From an uncultured Collinsella sp. (lineage in GTDB: Bacteria > Actinomycetota > Coriobacteriia > Coriobacteriales > Coriobacteriaceae), in contig CABUUG010000093.1 of the NCBI GenBank assembly GCA_902494605.1, forward strand, positions 1-7,245: a stretch of DNA of 7,245 nucleotides, in the 5' to 3' direction. Position numbers and translations under genes: made by a program. Of the stretch, positions 1 through 6,346 are shown in pieces. The notes beneath the pieces are model-generated. The model did no database searches. It was not told the origin of the DNA and worked only from the letters and a program-made list of their open reading frames with translations. The stretch's first letter is position 1. Every line of letters starts with the position of its first letter.

Positions 1-49
1 AAAACCATCACAAAGGTGCCGGTCCCCTTTGCGGTGGTTTTGGTGGTGG

Positions 50-1345
50 TTATTTGGCGCCTTGCATGACCTCGTCGAGGGTGACGTTTACGGCATGCTG
101 GGTAGGAACCCAGTCGACCTTCAGGAACAGCGCGGCCACCGTGATAGGGATATAGCTGAACATAAAGATCGGGAAGGTAAACAGGTTAGTCACCAGACGC
201 CACTTTTGCGCGCAGTGAATATGCTTGTACTCAAAGATAGTCGTGAGCAGCGCCAGGATAAAGAAGGTCTGGTACATCATGGCGAAGGTCATAATGAGCG
301 ACGCGGCACAGGCCTGCATCTCGACTTCGGTAGCCAAAAAGCCGTGCGAGAGTCCACCCACGATCAGGAACGTCGCATTGGCGAGCATCGAGATGAGCGA
401 CAGCAGCATACCCGGGGCGATCGTCATGAACATGTCGTAGGCGGCAAAGCGATGGTAGCGGAAGGTCGACTTGACCAGGTGCTTACCGTAAGTAAAGAAC
501 ACCTGGTAGAAGCCCTTGGTCCAACGCATGCGCTGTTTCCAGGACGCCTTAAACGTCACGGGTTGTTCGTCAAAGAACTCCGCCGGCGCATAGCCAATGC
601 GAATGCCGTGAATGGCGCAGAACGTGGTGAACTGAATGTCCTCGGTCAGCGTGTGGAACTGCCAACCGTGCATGCCCTCGATAACGCTGGCGGAGATGAG
701 GTAGCCCGAACCCGAAACAGCGCAGGACGTCTTGCAGATATTACGCGCGTTGTTGAGGAAGCGCGCCTCGCGTAGATACCACGTGGCATTAGCAGCCGAG
801 ATCCACGAGCTGCCGAAGTTCTTGGAATTGCGATAGCTCGTGACCACATGGAAGCCCTGGTCAAAGGCATCATTCATCTTGGAAACGTAATCGCGGGAGA
901 TAACGTTATCGGCATCGAAGATAAAGTAGCCCTCAAACGTGTCGGGATACTCGTTGAGAATGCGGTCGAAGCCAAAGTCCATGACCCAGCTCTTGCCCTT
1001 GCGGGCCAGGTCATTGCGCTCGTAAACAATGGCACCGGCCTCGCGCGCGAGCTGCGCCGTGTTGTCGGTGCAGGCATCGGCGACCACGAAAACCTCGATG
1101 AGCTCGGACGGATAATCCTGGTCCTTGATGGAGCGAACGAGGTTGGCGATCACGGCCTCCTCATTATGCGCCGCGATAAAAAAGGCATAGCGATGGAGTT
1201 TTTTGGCCTTGGGAGGCGCGACCTCGCCACGAAGAGCGCCAATGACAAAGAAGACCACCTGGTACAGAAAGCAGACCGTGAGCAGCGTGACGACAATCTG
1301 GTTGAAGATCACGATGGGTGTGTTGGTTTGTAAAAAGGCGAGCAT
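50..1345 (-). CDS. Membrane-bound processive family 2 glycosyltransferase
   Basis: Likely transfers sugars from a nucleotide-sugar to a growing polysaccharide at the cytoplasmic membrane; the sugar is not readable from sequence. From the ATG at 1345 the protein has 431 residues. A hydrophobic segment (about 12-37) precedes a GT-A domain with VVADACTDNT (D90, D94), the metal-binding DAD (144-146), TED (234-236, catalytic base) and QRMRW (271-275). This is the D, DxD, TED, QxxRW set of processive GT2 enzymes such as cellulose, hyaluronan and NodC-type chitin synthases. Three hydrophobic segments follow (about 302-330, 347-371, 385-408). No PilZ domain is present. I prefer ATG 1345 because GGGAG sits 5 nt upstream; a TTG at 1360 would add five residues but would place that GGGAG inside the gene. 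It follows the pseudouridine synthase gene after 82 nt, perhaps with its own promoter. Family is certain; substrate is unknown. Confidence 0.93.
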   Translation of the reverse strand: MLAFLQTNTPIVIFNQIVVTLLTVCFLYQVVFFVIGALRGEVAPPKAKKLHRYAFFIAAHNEEAVIANLVRSIKDQDYPSELIEVFVVADACTDNTAQLAREAGAIVYERNDLARKGKSWVMDFGFDRILNEYPDTFEGYFIFDADNVISRDYVSKMNDAFDQGFHVVTSYRNSKNFGSSWISAANATWYLREARFLNNARNICKTSCAVSGSGYLISASVIEGMHGWQFHTLTEDIQFTTFCAIHGIRIGYAPAEFFDEQPVTFKASWKQRMRWTKGFYQVFFTYGKHLVKSTFRYHRFAAYDMFMTIAPGMLLSLISMLANATFLIVGGLSHGFLATEVEMQACAASLIMTFAMMYQTFFILALLTTIFEYKHIHCAQKWRLVTNLFTFPIFMFSYIPITVAALFLKVDWVPTQHAVNVTLDEVMQGAK

Positions 1346-1379
1346 GCAGGCTCCCAGCAACGCGTAACGTAAACAATCG

Positions 1380-1409
1380 TATATCTTACCGCAGGCTTAC
1401 CGAGTTCAA
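1380..1409 (-). promoter_or_regulatory. Candidate promoter for the glycosyltransferase gene
   Basis: In the 82-nt gap before the glycosyltransferase, the minus strand reads TTGAAC (1409-1404) followed by TAAGATATA (1388-1380). This gives a -35-like box with either TAAGAT at 15 nt spacing or GATATA at 18 nt. Both -10 matches are imperfect, so this is a weak call. If real, the gene could be transcribed separately from lspA-rluD. No terminator hairpin is visible in this gap, so readthrough from upstream is also possible. Confidence 0.3.
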
Positions 1410-1427
1410 GAAACCACCTAATACTGG

Positions 1428-2441
1428 CTAGGCTTCGAGAAGACCGAGCTGCGGAACGATTTCATCTCCAACGGCCGTGCGACCGAGCGAGCGCGGAGCC
1501 AGATCGTCGAGAACCGCAGCGAGATCCCACGGCAACTCGTCGCGGCACTCAATGCGCTCCCCCGTCACGGGATGGTCGAACGCCACGCGCCAGGAATGAA
1601 GGAACTGCCTGGTCAGGCCCTGGTCGGCGCGCGCATCGCACTTGCCGTAGAGTGGATCGCCCACGCAGGCGTGGTTGATATGACGCATATGCACGCGAAT
1701 CTGGTGCGTGCGACCGGTAAACAGATGGCACTCAACGAGCGTATAACCATCGTCAAAGCGCGTGGAATCAAAGCGCTCGAGGACTTTAAAGGTCGTAATG
1801 GCCTGACGGGCAAAGGGGTCGTCCGAAACCGCCATCTTGACGCGGTCGCGCGTAGAACGGGCGATACCGGTATTGATGGTGCCCTCGTCCATGGCGATGT
1901 GCCCGTGGACAAGCGTGATATAGCGGCGGTCGAGCGTACGCGTGCGAATGAGATTTTGAAGCGCGCGCTGGGTGTCGTCGTCTTTTGCCGCGAGCATAAG
2001 GCCCGAGGTATCGCGATCCAGGCGATGCACGATGCCGGGGCGGTCCTCACCCTGCACGGTACCAAGATGATCGATACCGCAGTGGTAGACCAAGGCGTTC
2101 GCAAGCGTGCCGCTCTCGTGGCCGTGGGCGGGATGGCACACCAGCCCGCGCTGCTTGGAGAGCACAATGAGATAGTCGTCCTCATAGCGAATGTCGAGCG
2201 GGATGGCCTCGGGAATCACATCGGTGGGATCGTGTGGCTCGGGCAGGTCGACCGAGATGCGGTCACCGGCGCGTACGGCATACTTTTTTGACAGACAGGT
2301 CTCGCCGTTCACGATTACGGCGCCGCCCTCGATCAGATGCGCGCAGGCAGAGCGCGTGGGGCAGCCGTCGTTGGCACCCAAAAAGGCGTCGAGACGCTGG
2401 CCAGAGCAATCGTCGGCAACAAGAATATGGATGTCGGCCAT
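1428..2441 (-). CDS. rluD: RluA/RluD-family 23S rRNA pseudouridine synthase
   Basis: Isomerises specific uridines to pseudouridine, most likely in large-subunit rRNA during ribosome assembly. The 337-residue protein has an N-terminal S4-type RNA-binding domain (about 15-70, with SGQRLDAF and VIVNGE), then the catalytic fold. The active-site motif is GIVHRLDRDTSG (136-147), with D142 in RLD as the expected catalytic aspartate. GRTHQIRVHM (243-252) and GDPLYG (261-266) are further family motifs. Length and domain order match RluD-type enzymes, but RluC shares this layout, so the exact target uridines are inferred. The ATG at 2441 overlaps the lspA stop by one base (TAATG), which points to translational coupling. 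The nearest Shine-Dalgarno match, AAGGA, lies inside the last lspA codons about 10 nt upstream. An extra tail after about residue 305 has no motif I recognise. Confidence 0.95.
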   Translation of the reverse strand: MADIHILVADDCSGQRLDAFLGANDGCPTRSACAHLIEGGAVIVNGETCLSKKYAVRAGDRISVDLPEPHDPTDVIPEAIPLDIRYEDDYLIVLSKQRGLVCHPAHGHESGTLANALVYHCGIDHLGTVQGEDRPGIVHRLDRDTSGLMLAAKDDDTQRALQNLIRTRTLDRRYITLVHGHIAMDEGTINTGIARSTRDRVKMAVSDDPFARQAITTFKVLERFDSTRFDDGYTLVECHLFTGRTHQIRVHMRHINHACVGDPLYGKCDARADQGLTRQFLHSWRVAFDHPVTGERIECRDELPWDLAAVLDDLAPRSLGRTAVGDEIVPQLGLLEA

Positions 2442-3040
2442 TAACGCTCATTCCTTTCGCGAATCTTGCGGGCACGCTCCCCACGCTGCTTGGCTTTGCG
2501 CTTAGCGCGGGCCTCATCACGGGCATTGAGCTCAGCAGTCGCATCGACCTCGCGAGCGGCGGGACTCAAGAACATGTAACCGATAAGCGCCAGCACAACA
2601 CCGACCGTAATGCCGATATCGGCCACATTGAAGACGGGAAAGTCGATGAAGGTGGTGGCAATAAAATCGGTCACGAAGCCAAAGGCCAAACGATCGATAG
2701 CGTTGCCGATAGCACCGCCCGCAACCATCGCCATGCCCACAACCTCAAGATGGGCGAGCTGGGGTGCACGAACGAGGTACACGGCAATAGCGACAATGAC
2801 CGCCAGCGCCAGCACGGCAAACGCGATGCCATGTCCCTCGCCCATGCTAAAGGCAGCGCCGATATTGCGGACAAACAGGAAGTCGATCACGCCGGGGATG
2901 ACGGTCACATGCAGTGCATCGCCCACGGCACGAACCGCAAGCTTGGTCAACTGGTCAACAAGCAGCACAACCAGCGCCCCCCCACCAGCAACACCCACCC
3001 GCCAACGCAAAGGCGGCGTCATATCCCCAGTACGACCCAA
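2441..3040 (-). CDS. lspA: Lipoprotein signal peptidase (signal peptidase II)
   Basis: Membrane aspartyl protease that cuts the signal peptide from prolipoproteins just before the lipid-modified cysteine. The 199-residue protein shows the family signatures in order: DQLTK (29-33), NIGAAFSM (59-66), GNAIDR (112-117) and FNVAD (137-141). D116 and D141 are the expected catalytic pair. Four hydrophobic segments are visible (about 16-38, 70-90, 98-113 and 140-160). The last 38 or so residues (162-199) form a highly charged, Arg/Lys/Glu-rich tail beyond the usual core, probably cytoplasmic. I chose the TTG at 3040 because AGGGGA lies 5 nt upstream. An in-frame ATG at 3022 would give 193 residues but has only a poorly spaced G-run. 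It forms a two-gene unit with the pseudouridine synthase and follows ileS, a common pairing in bacteria. Confidence 0.95.
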   Translation of the reverse strand: MGRTGDMTPPLRWRVGVAGGGALVVLLVDQLTKLAVRAVGDALHVTVIPGVIDFLFVRNIGAAFSMGEGHGIAFAVLALAVIVAIAVYLVRAPQLAHLEVVGMAMVAGGAIGNAIDRLAFGFVTDFIATTFIDFPVFNVADIGITVGVVLALIGYMFLSPAAREVDATAELNARDEARAKRKAKQRGERARKIRERNER

Positions 3041-3045
3041 ATCAA

Positions 3046-3051
3046 TCCCCT
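3046..3051 (-). promoter_or_regulatory. Ribosome binding site deciding the lspA start
   Basis: AGGGGA on the minus strand ends 5 nt before the TTG at 3040. The in-frame stop TAG overlaps this site, so no start further upstream is possible in this frame. The site supports TTG 3040 over the internal ATG at 3022. Confidence 0.6.
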
Positions 3052-3092
3052 ACCCTCAAGAACATCGAATTCCGTTTAACGCAATTAACCAT

Positions 3093-3098
3093 CTTATA
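3093..3098 (-). promoter_or_regulatory. Candidate -10 element for lspA-rluD
   Basis: TATAAG on the minus strand lies about 53 nt before the lspA TTG. It is the best -10-like hexamer between the upstream terminator (ending near 3154) and the gene. There is no convincing -35 box at 16-18 nt. A promoter is expected here because a strong terminator separates lspA from ileS, but this particular site is only a suggestion. Confidence 0.28.
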
Positions 3099-3153
3099 TT
3101 GCCACACGCAGAGCGCACGACATATTCGCTAACGCCAGATAAATAACCCGCAT

Positions 3154-3191
3154 AAAAAGAAAGCGACATTCCGAATAACGGAATGTCGCTT
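3154..3191 (-). terminator. Strong intrinsic terminator downstream of ileS region
   Basis: A perfect 13-bp stem (arms 3191-3179 and 3173-3161) closes a 5-nt loop. On the minus strand it is followed by TTTCTTTTT (from 3163 to 3154, overlapping the stem end), the classic layout of a Rho-independent terminator. The plus strand has no comparable T-run, so it works in the minus direction. It lies 222 nt past the ileS stop and about 114 nt before lspA, so it should uncouple the two transcription units. Confidence 0.88.
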
Positions 3192-3412
3192 GATAGCTTT
3201 CGACTAAGAGCGAAAGCGAAAGAAAACTTTTAGCTCCAGCAATGGAAACGCCGCGCTATCGTCACCAACAGCGAAAACGTCCCTAAGCGAGCAAGGTGAC
3301 GTGAAAGAGGAGGGAAGCGTACTTTGGTACGCGACCGACGATTGAACGTCAGATTGCCGCTTAGGGGCGTTTGCAGCGTCGGTAGGTTACGGCGTTCTAC
3401 GAACGCCGTAAC
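3192..3412 (-). other. Structured non-coding interval between ileS and its terminator
   Basis: This 221-nt stretch lies between the ileS stop and the terminator and has no credible gene. It is rich in potential hairpins: a 7-bp stem GCTTTCG/CGAAAGC (3196-3202 with 3211-3217), a 7-bp stem at 3254-3260 with 3267-3273, the large imperfect palindrome at 3275-3372, and the hairpin over the ileS stop. The 3254-3273 stem folds fully only as minus-strand RNA, where two G-U pairs replace plus-strand mismatches. The large palindrome instead has one mismatch that is tolerated as G-U only on the plus strand, so strand evidence is mixed. It may be a long structured 3' UTR, a processed small RNA ending at the terminator, or a dispersed intergenic repeat. 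Confidence 0.4.
3275..3372. repeat. Long imperfect palindrome with nested hairpin
   Basis: The outer arms (3275-3289 and 3358-3372) pair over 15 positions with a single T/G mismatch. After one bulged base, 4 bp more (3291-3294 with 3354-3357), a 2x2 internal loop and 6 bp (3297-3302 with 3346-3351) continue the helix. Inside, a large asymmetric bubble surrounds a small perfect hairpin, GCGTAC-TTTG-GTACGC (3317-3332). The result is a hairpin of about 98 nt with a central bubble. Confidence 0.75.
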
Positions 3413-3416
3413 CTAC
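3382..3416. repeat. Perfect 15-16 bp inverted repeat over the ileS stop codon
   Basis: The arms 3382-3396 and 3402-3416 are exact reverse complements, and C3397/G3401 can add a 16th pair around a 3-nt loop. The right arm contains the ileS stop codon (TAG, 3415-3413). Neither strand carries a T-run after the stem, so it is not a standard intrinsic terminator. It may protect the 3' end of ileS mRNA, act in Rho-dependent termination, or mark one end of the repeat-like interval. Confidence 0.8.
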
Positions 3417-6214
3417 AAAGCACCGGCGCAGCGCTTGCAAATATGTGCGTGGCCGTTGTACTCGCCAACGGTGGTGCGGTAGTTCCAGCAACGGTCGCAG
3501 CACTCGCCCTCGGCAGCTTCAATGGCAACGGAGAGTTCCTCGCCCTGGGTCAGCTCAACATCGGAGACGATGTAGAACTCGGCCAGGTCGACGGCCTTAT
3601 CACCGGTCAGCAGCGCGTACATCTCGGCGGGAACGGCCGCCTTGACGCGAACCTGCTGGCTCTTGGTGAAGGTGCCGGCAGAACGGGCATCCTCAAGGGC
3701 CTTGGTCACGGCACTACGGAGCTCAAGAGAAGCCTCGAGCACGCCCTCAAACTCGTTGGCCTCATCGACCGTGATGGGCGACTTGTACCAATCGAGCAGC
3801 GCGGCGTACTTCTGGTGATCGACGCAGCCGGCGGGCGCATATGCCATGGCCTCGTCGACGGTGTAGGACAAAATCGGCTGCAGGTCGCGCATGAGCATCG
3901 AGAAGAGCTCGGCCAGCACGGTCTGGGCGCTGCGGCGCTCGAGCGAGCCGGGCTTATCGCAGTACAGACGGTCCTTCAGGGCGTCGAGGTACACGTTGGA
4001 AAGCTCGGTAACCACGAAGTCATAAAGCGCACGGTAAGCGCGCGGGAACTCGTAGCAAGAGTAAGCGTCGTCGACCTCGGCCTGAACCTGAGTCAGGCGG
4101 GCAACCATGAGCTTGTCGAGCGGCAGCAGGTCGGCAAAGGCGACGCCGTCGGTCTCGGGCTCAAACTGACCCTCGAGCTCGGAGAGCAGGAAGCGCAGCG
4201 TGTTGCGGAAACGACGGTAGGCATCGGACGTACGAGCGAGAATCTCATGGTCGATGGAGACGTCGGAGCTGGTGTCGACGGAGGCAACCCACAGACGGAT
4301 GATGTCAGCGCCCATCTCGTCGCAGACCTTGTTGGGGTCGATGACGTTGCCGAGCGACTTGGACATCTTGCGGCCCTGGCCATCGAGCGTGAAGCCCTGC
4401 GAGACGACCGCCTTGTACGGAGCATGGCCGTTGGCACCCACCGAGGTGAGCAGCGAGCTCTGGAACCAACCGCGATGCTGGTCGGAGCCCTCGAGATACA
4501 CGTCAGCCGGGTACTCAAGCTCGGGTCGATACTCGCAGACGGCCTTCCAGGAGACGCCGGAATCCCACCACACGTCGAGGATGTCCTTATCGGCCTTGAG
4601 GTGATGGCCGCCGCACTTGGGGCAGACGCAGGCCTCGCCCAGGTAGCTCTCGGGAGCGTCGGTGAACCAGGCGTCCGAGCCCTTCTCGTGGAAGAGCTTG
4701 ATGACGGCGTCGAGCGTAGCGTCGTTCATGACCTTCTCGCCGCAGTCGGCGCAGGTGTAGCTGGGGATAGGCACACCCCAGTTGCGCTGGCGGCTGATGC
4801 ACCAGTCGGGACGCTGCTCGACCATGGCGCCAATGCGGTTGGCGGCATGGGCCGGATACCACTTGACGTTCTCGCGGACCTCCTTGCCAGCCTGCTCGCG
4901 CAAGCCGGTCTTGTCCATCGAGACAAACCACTGGTCGGTAGCACGGAAGAGCACCGGGTGCTTGCAGCGCCAGCAGTGCGGATAGCTGTGCGTGATCTTC
5001 TTCTCGAGGACCAGGGTGCCGCGCTCGCGCAGGAACTCGATGATGTGCGGGTTGGCCTCATCGGTATCCATACCGCTGAAGGGGCCACCGGTACCAAACT
5101 CCTCGCCGGTGTAGAACTTGCCGTCGTCATCGACCGGCATGCAGATGTCGGTGATGCCCTCCTTGAGGCAGGCAAAGTAGTCGTCGACGCCGTGGCCGGG
5201 CGAGTTGTGGACGATACCGGTACCGTCATCGACACCGACGTAATCGGCCAGCAGCGCCACACCCTCGACACCGTCAAAGATCGGCTGCTTGTAGTGGATG
5301 TGGTGGAAGGTCTCGGCGGGAACCACATAGGGCTTGCCGTCGACCATAACCGGGGTGTACTCCCAGCCAAACTCCTCGCAGCACTTGGGAGCCAGGTCCT
5401 CGAGCATGACCTCGGCACGACCCTCGTGCTCAACGGCGACATAGGCGGCGCCGGGCTTAAGGGAAACGGCCTGGTCGGAGGGGATGGTCCACGGCGTGGT
5501 CGTCCAGATGATAAAGTCGACCGGGCCGTCGAAGTTCTCGAGGCCGGCGGGCTTGGAAGTCATCTCAAAGCGCACGAAGATGGACGGGCTCGTCTCGTCG
5601 GAGTACTCAATCTCAGCCTCGGCCAGCGCGGTGTGGCAGTGCTTGCACCAATGGACGGGCTTGTGACCGCGATAGATCATACCCTTATCGAACATGGCCT
5701 TGAAGACCTCGATGTCGGCAGCGTCATGCTGGTGATAGAGCGTCAGGTAGGGGTTGTCCCAGTCGCCAAGAACGCCCAGGCGACGGAAGCCGGCCTTCTG
5801 CAGCTCGATGTTCTCGACAGCGAACTTGTTGCAAAGCTCGCGGATCTTAGCCGTGGAGGTCTGGTTGAACTTCTCGGTGCCGAGCTTCTCCTCGACCTTG
5901 TGCTCGATCGGCTGACCGTGGCAGTCCCAACCGGGGACATAGGGAACTTCGCAGCCCTGCATCATCCAGTAACGGTTGATCATGTCCTTGGAGATCTTGT
6001 TCATGGCATGGCCGATGTGGATCGGACCGTTGGCGTACGGAGGACCGTCGTGCAGCACGAACTTCTTGTGACCCTCGTTCTTCTTCAGAACCTGCTCGTA
6101 GACCTTGTTGTCCTGCCAGTCCTTGAGTCGCTTGGGCTCGGACTTGGAAAGACCGGCACGCATGGGAAAACCGGTCTTGGGCAGATTCATCGTCTGCTTG
6201 TACTCGTTTGCCAC
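3413..6214 (-). CDS. ileS: Isoleucyl-tRNA synthetase, type 1
   Basis: Class I synthetase that activates isoleucine with ATP, charges tRNA-Ile in the cytoplasm and edits mischarged valine. From the GTG at 6214 the protein has 933 residues, normal for bacterial type 1 IleRS. Motifs in order: PYANGPIHIGH (59-69, HIGH at 66-69), the editing-domain T-rich WTTTPWTIP (237-245), GTGIVHNSPGHGVDD (331-345, editing pocket), KMSKS (616-620), and a C-terminal zinc cluster CDRCW...CKRC (C906, C909, C926, C929). A second four-cysteine knuckle sits before the KMSKS region. HIGH context and zinc cluster argue against the mupirocin-resistant type 2 form. GTG 6214 is preferred because AAAGGGG lies 4 nt upstream; ATG 6190 lacks such a site, and the frame open upstream to 6298 runs through the leader terminator. 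Expression is controlled by the T-box leader upstream. The stop codon is buried in a hairpin. Confidence 0.98.
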   Translation of the reverse strand: MANEYKQTMNLPKTGFPMRAGLSKSEPKRLKDWQDNKVYEQVLKKNEGHKKFVLHDGPPYANGPIHIGHAMNKISKDMINRYWMMQGCEVPYVPGWDCHGQPIEHKVEEKLGTEKFNQTSTAKIRELCNKFAVENIELQKAGFRRLGVLGDWDNPYLTLYHQHDAADIEVFKAMFDKGMIYRGHKPVHWCKHCHTALAEAEIEYSDETSPSIFVRFEMTSKPAGLENFDGPVDFIIWTTTPWTIPSDQAVSLKPGAAYVAVEHEGRAEVMLEDLAPKCCEEFGWEYTPVMVDGKPYVVPAETFHHIHYKQPIFDGVEGVALLADYVGVDDGTGIVHNSPGHGVDDYFACLKEGITDICMPVDDDGKFYTGEEFGTGGPFSGMDTDEANPHIIEFLRERGTLVLEKKITHSYPHCWRCKHPVLFRATDQWFVSMDKTGLREQAGKEVRENVKWYPAHAANRIGAMVEQRPDWCISRQRNWGVPIPSYTCADCGEKVMNDATLDAVIKLFHEKGSDAWFTDAPESYLGEACVCPKCGGHHLKADKDILDVWWDSGVSWKAVCEYRPELEYPADVYLEGSDQHRGWFQSSLLTSVGANGHAPYKAVVSQGFTLDGQGRKMSKSLGNVIDPNKVCDEMGADIIRLWVASVDTSSDVSIDHEILARTSDAYRRFRNTLRFLLSELEGQFEPETDGVAFADLLPLDKLMVARLTQVQAEVDDAYSCYEFPRAYRALYDFVVTELSNVYLDALKDRLYCDKPGSLERRSAQTVLAELFSMLMRDLQPILSYTVDEAMAYAPAGCVDHQKYAALLDWYKSPITVDEANEFEGVLEASLELRSAVTKALEDARSAGTFTKSQQVRVKAAVPAEMYALLTGDKAVDLAEFYIVSDVELTQGEELSVAIEAAEGECCDRCWNYRTTVGEYNGHAHICKRCAGAL

Positions 6215-6218
6215 GGTA

Positions 6219-6225
6219 CCCCTTT
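6219..6225 (-). promoter_or_regulatory. Ribosome binding site deciding the ileS start
   Basis: AAAGGGG on the minus strand ends 4 nt before the GTG at 6214. It lies past the leader terminator, so it is transcribed only when the T-box antiterminates. It favours GTG 6214 over the in-frame ATG at 6190. Confidence 0.75.
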
Positions 6226-6257
6226 CATGTCGTGGGCGCGCACGCCCGATGGGCACC

Positions 6258-6295
6258 AAAAAAAGCGCCCGTCCCTGCAAGCTGGGACGAAGCGC
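6258..6295 (-). terminator. T-box-controlled intrinsic terminator
   Basis: Arms GCGCTTCGTCCC (6295-6284) and GGGACGGGCGC (6275-6265) pair with a bulge or G-U pair, over an 8-nt loop. A run of seven T residues follows on the minus strand (6264-6258). The 5' arm overlaps the 3' strand of the antiterminator over 6284-6292. It stops transcription before the ileS ribosome site unless uncharged tRNA-Ile is bound. Confidence 0.92.
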
Positions 6296-6346
6296 CACAA
6301 AACGGGCTGCACGCCCGCAAAAGCTCTTCGCTTAACCACCCAGCTT
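6279..6346 (-). promoter_or_regulatory. T-box antiterminator element
   Basis: The minus strand reads AAGCTGGG (6346-6339), TGGTTAA (6338-6332), GCGAAG (6331-6326). Its partner strand is CTTCGT (6292-6287) directly followed by CCCAGCTT (6286-6279). This gives an 8-bp helix, a 7-nt bulge TGGTTAA and a 6-bp helix with one G-U pair, the canonical antiterminator geometry. The first four bulge bases, UGGU, can pair with the ACCA end of tRNA-Ile (discriminator A). The last three are UAA instead of the usual ACC. A small hairpin (6317-6303) fills the enclosed loop. The partner strand is also the 5' arm of the terminator, so the two folds exclude each other. Confidence 0.85.

Noticed and set aside
11..31. 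A 6-bp hairpin (CAAAGG/CCTTTG) past the glycosyltransferase stop, followed by TGATGGTTTT on the minus strand
   Set aside because: The stem is short, the loop is 9 nt and the T-run is interrupted and cut by the window edge. It is too weak to call a terminator.
29..775. A 248-codon plus-strand open frame opposite the glycosyltransferase
   Set aside because: It is antisense to the GT2 gene, rich in Arg, His and Glu, and has no recognisable motif.
1346..1360. A TTG start at 1360 for the glycosyltransferase
   Set aside because: The GGGAG ribosome site lies downstream of this TTG and is correctly spaced for the ATG at 1345.
1572..2291. A 239-codon plus-strand open frame opposite the pseudouridine synthase
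   Set aside because: It is a codon-bias shadow of the minus-strand gene, whose S4 and HRLDRDTSG motifs are certain.
2234..3079. A 281-codon plus-strand open frame opposite lspA and the start of the pseudouridine synthase
   Set aside because: It is antisense to two genes with clear catalytic motifs, and its product is low-complexity (rich in His, Asn, Arg) with no family resemblance.
3161..3191. The 13-bp hairpin as a bidirectional terminator
   Set aside because: No T-run follows it on the plus strand, and no plus-strand gene points into it.
6215..6298. An N-terminal extension of ileS up to 6298
   Set aside because: The extra 28 codons translate the leader terminator and its T-run. The GTG at 6214 has a good ribosome site, and type 1 IleRS proteins start near this point.
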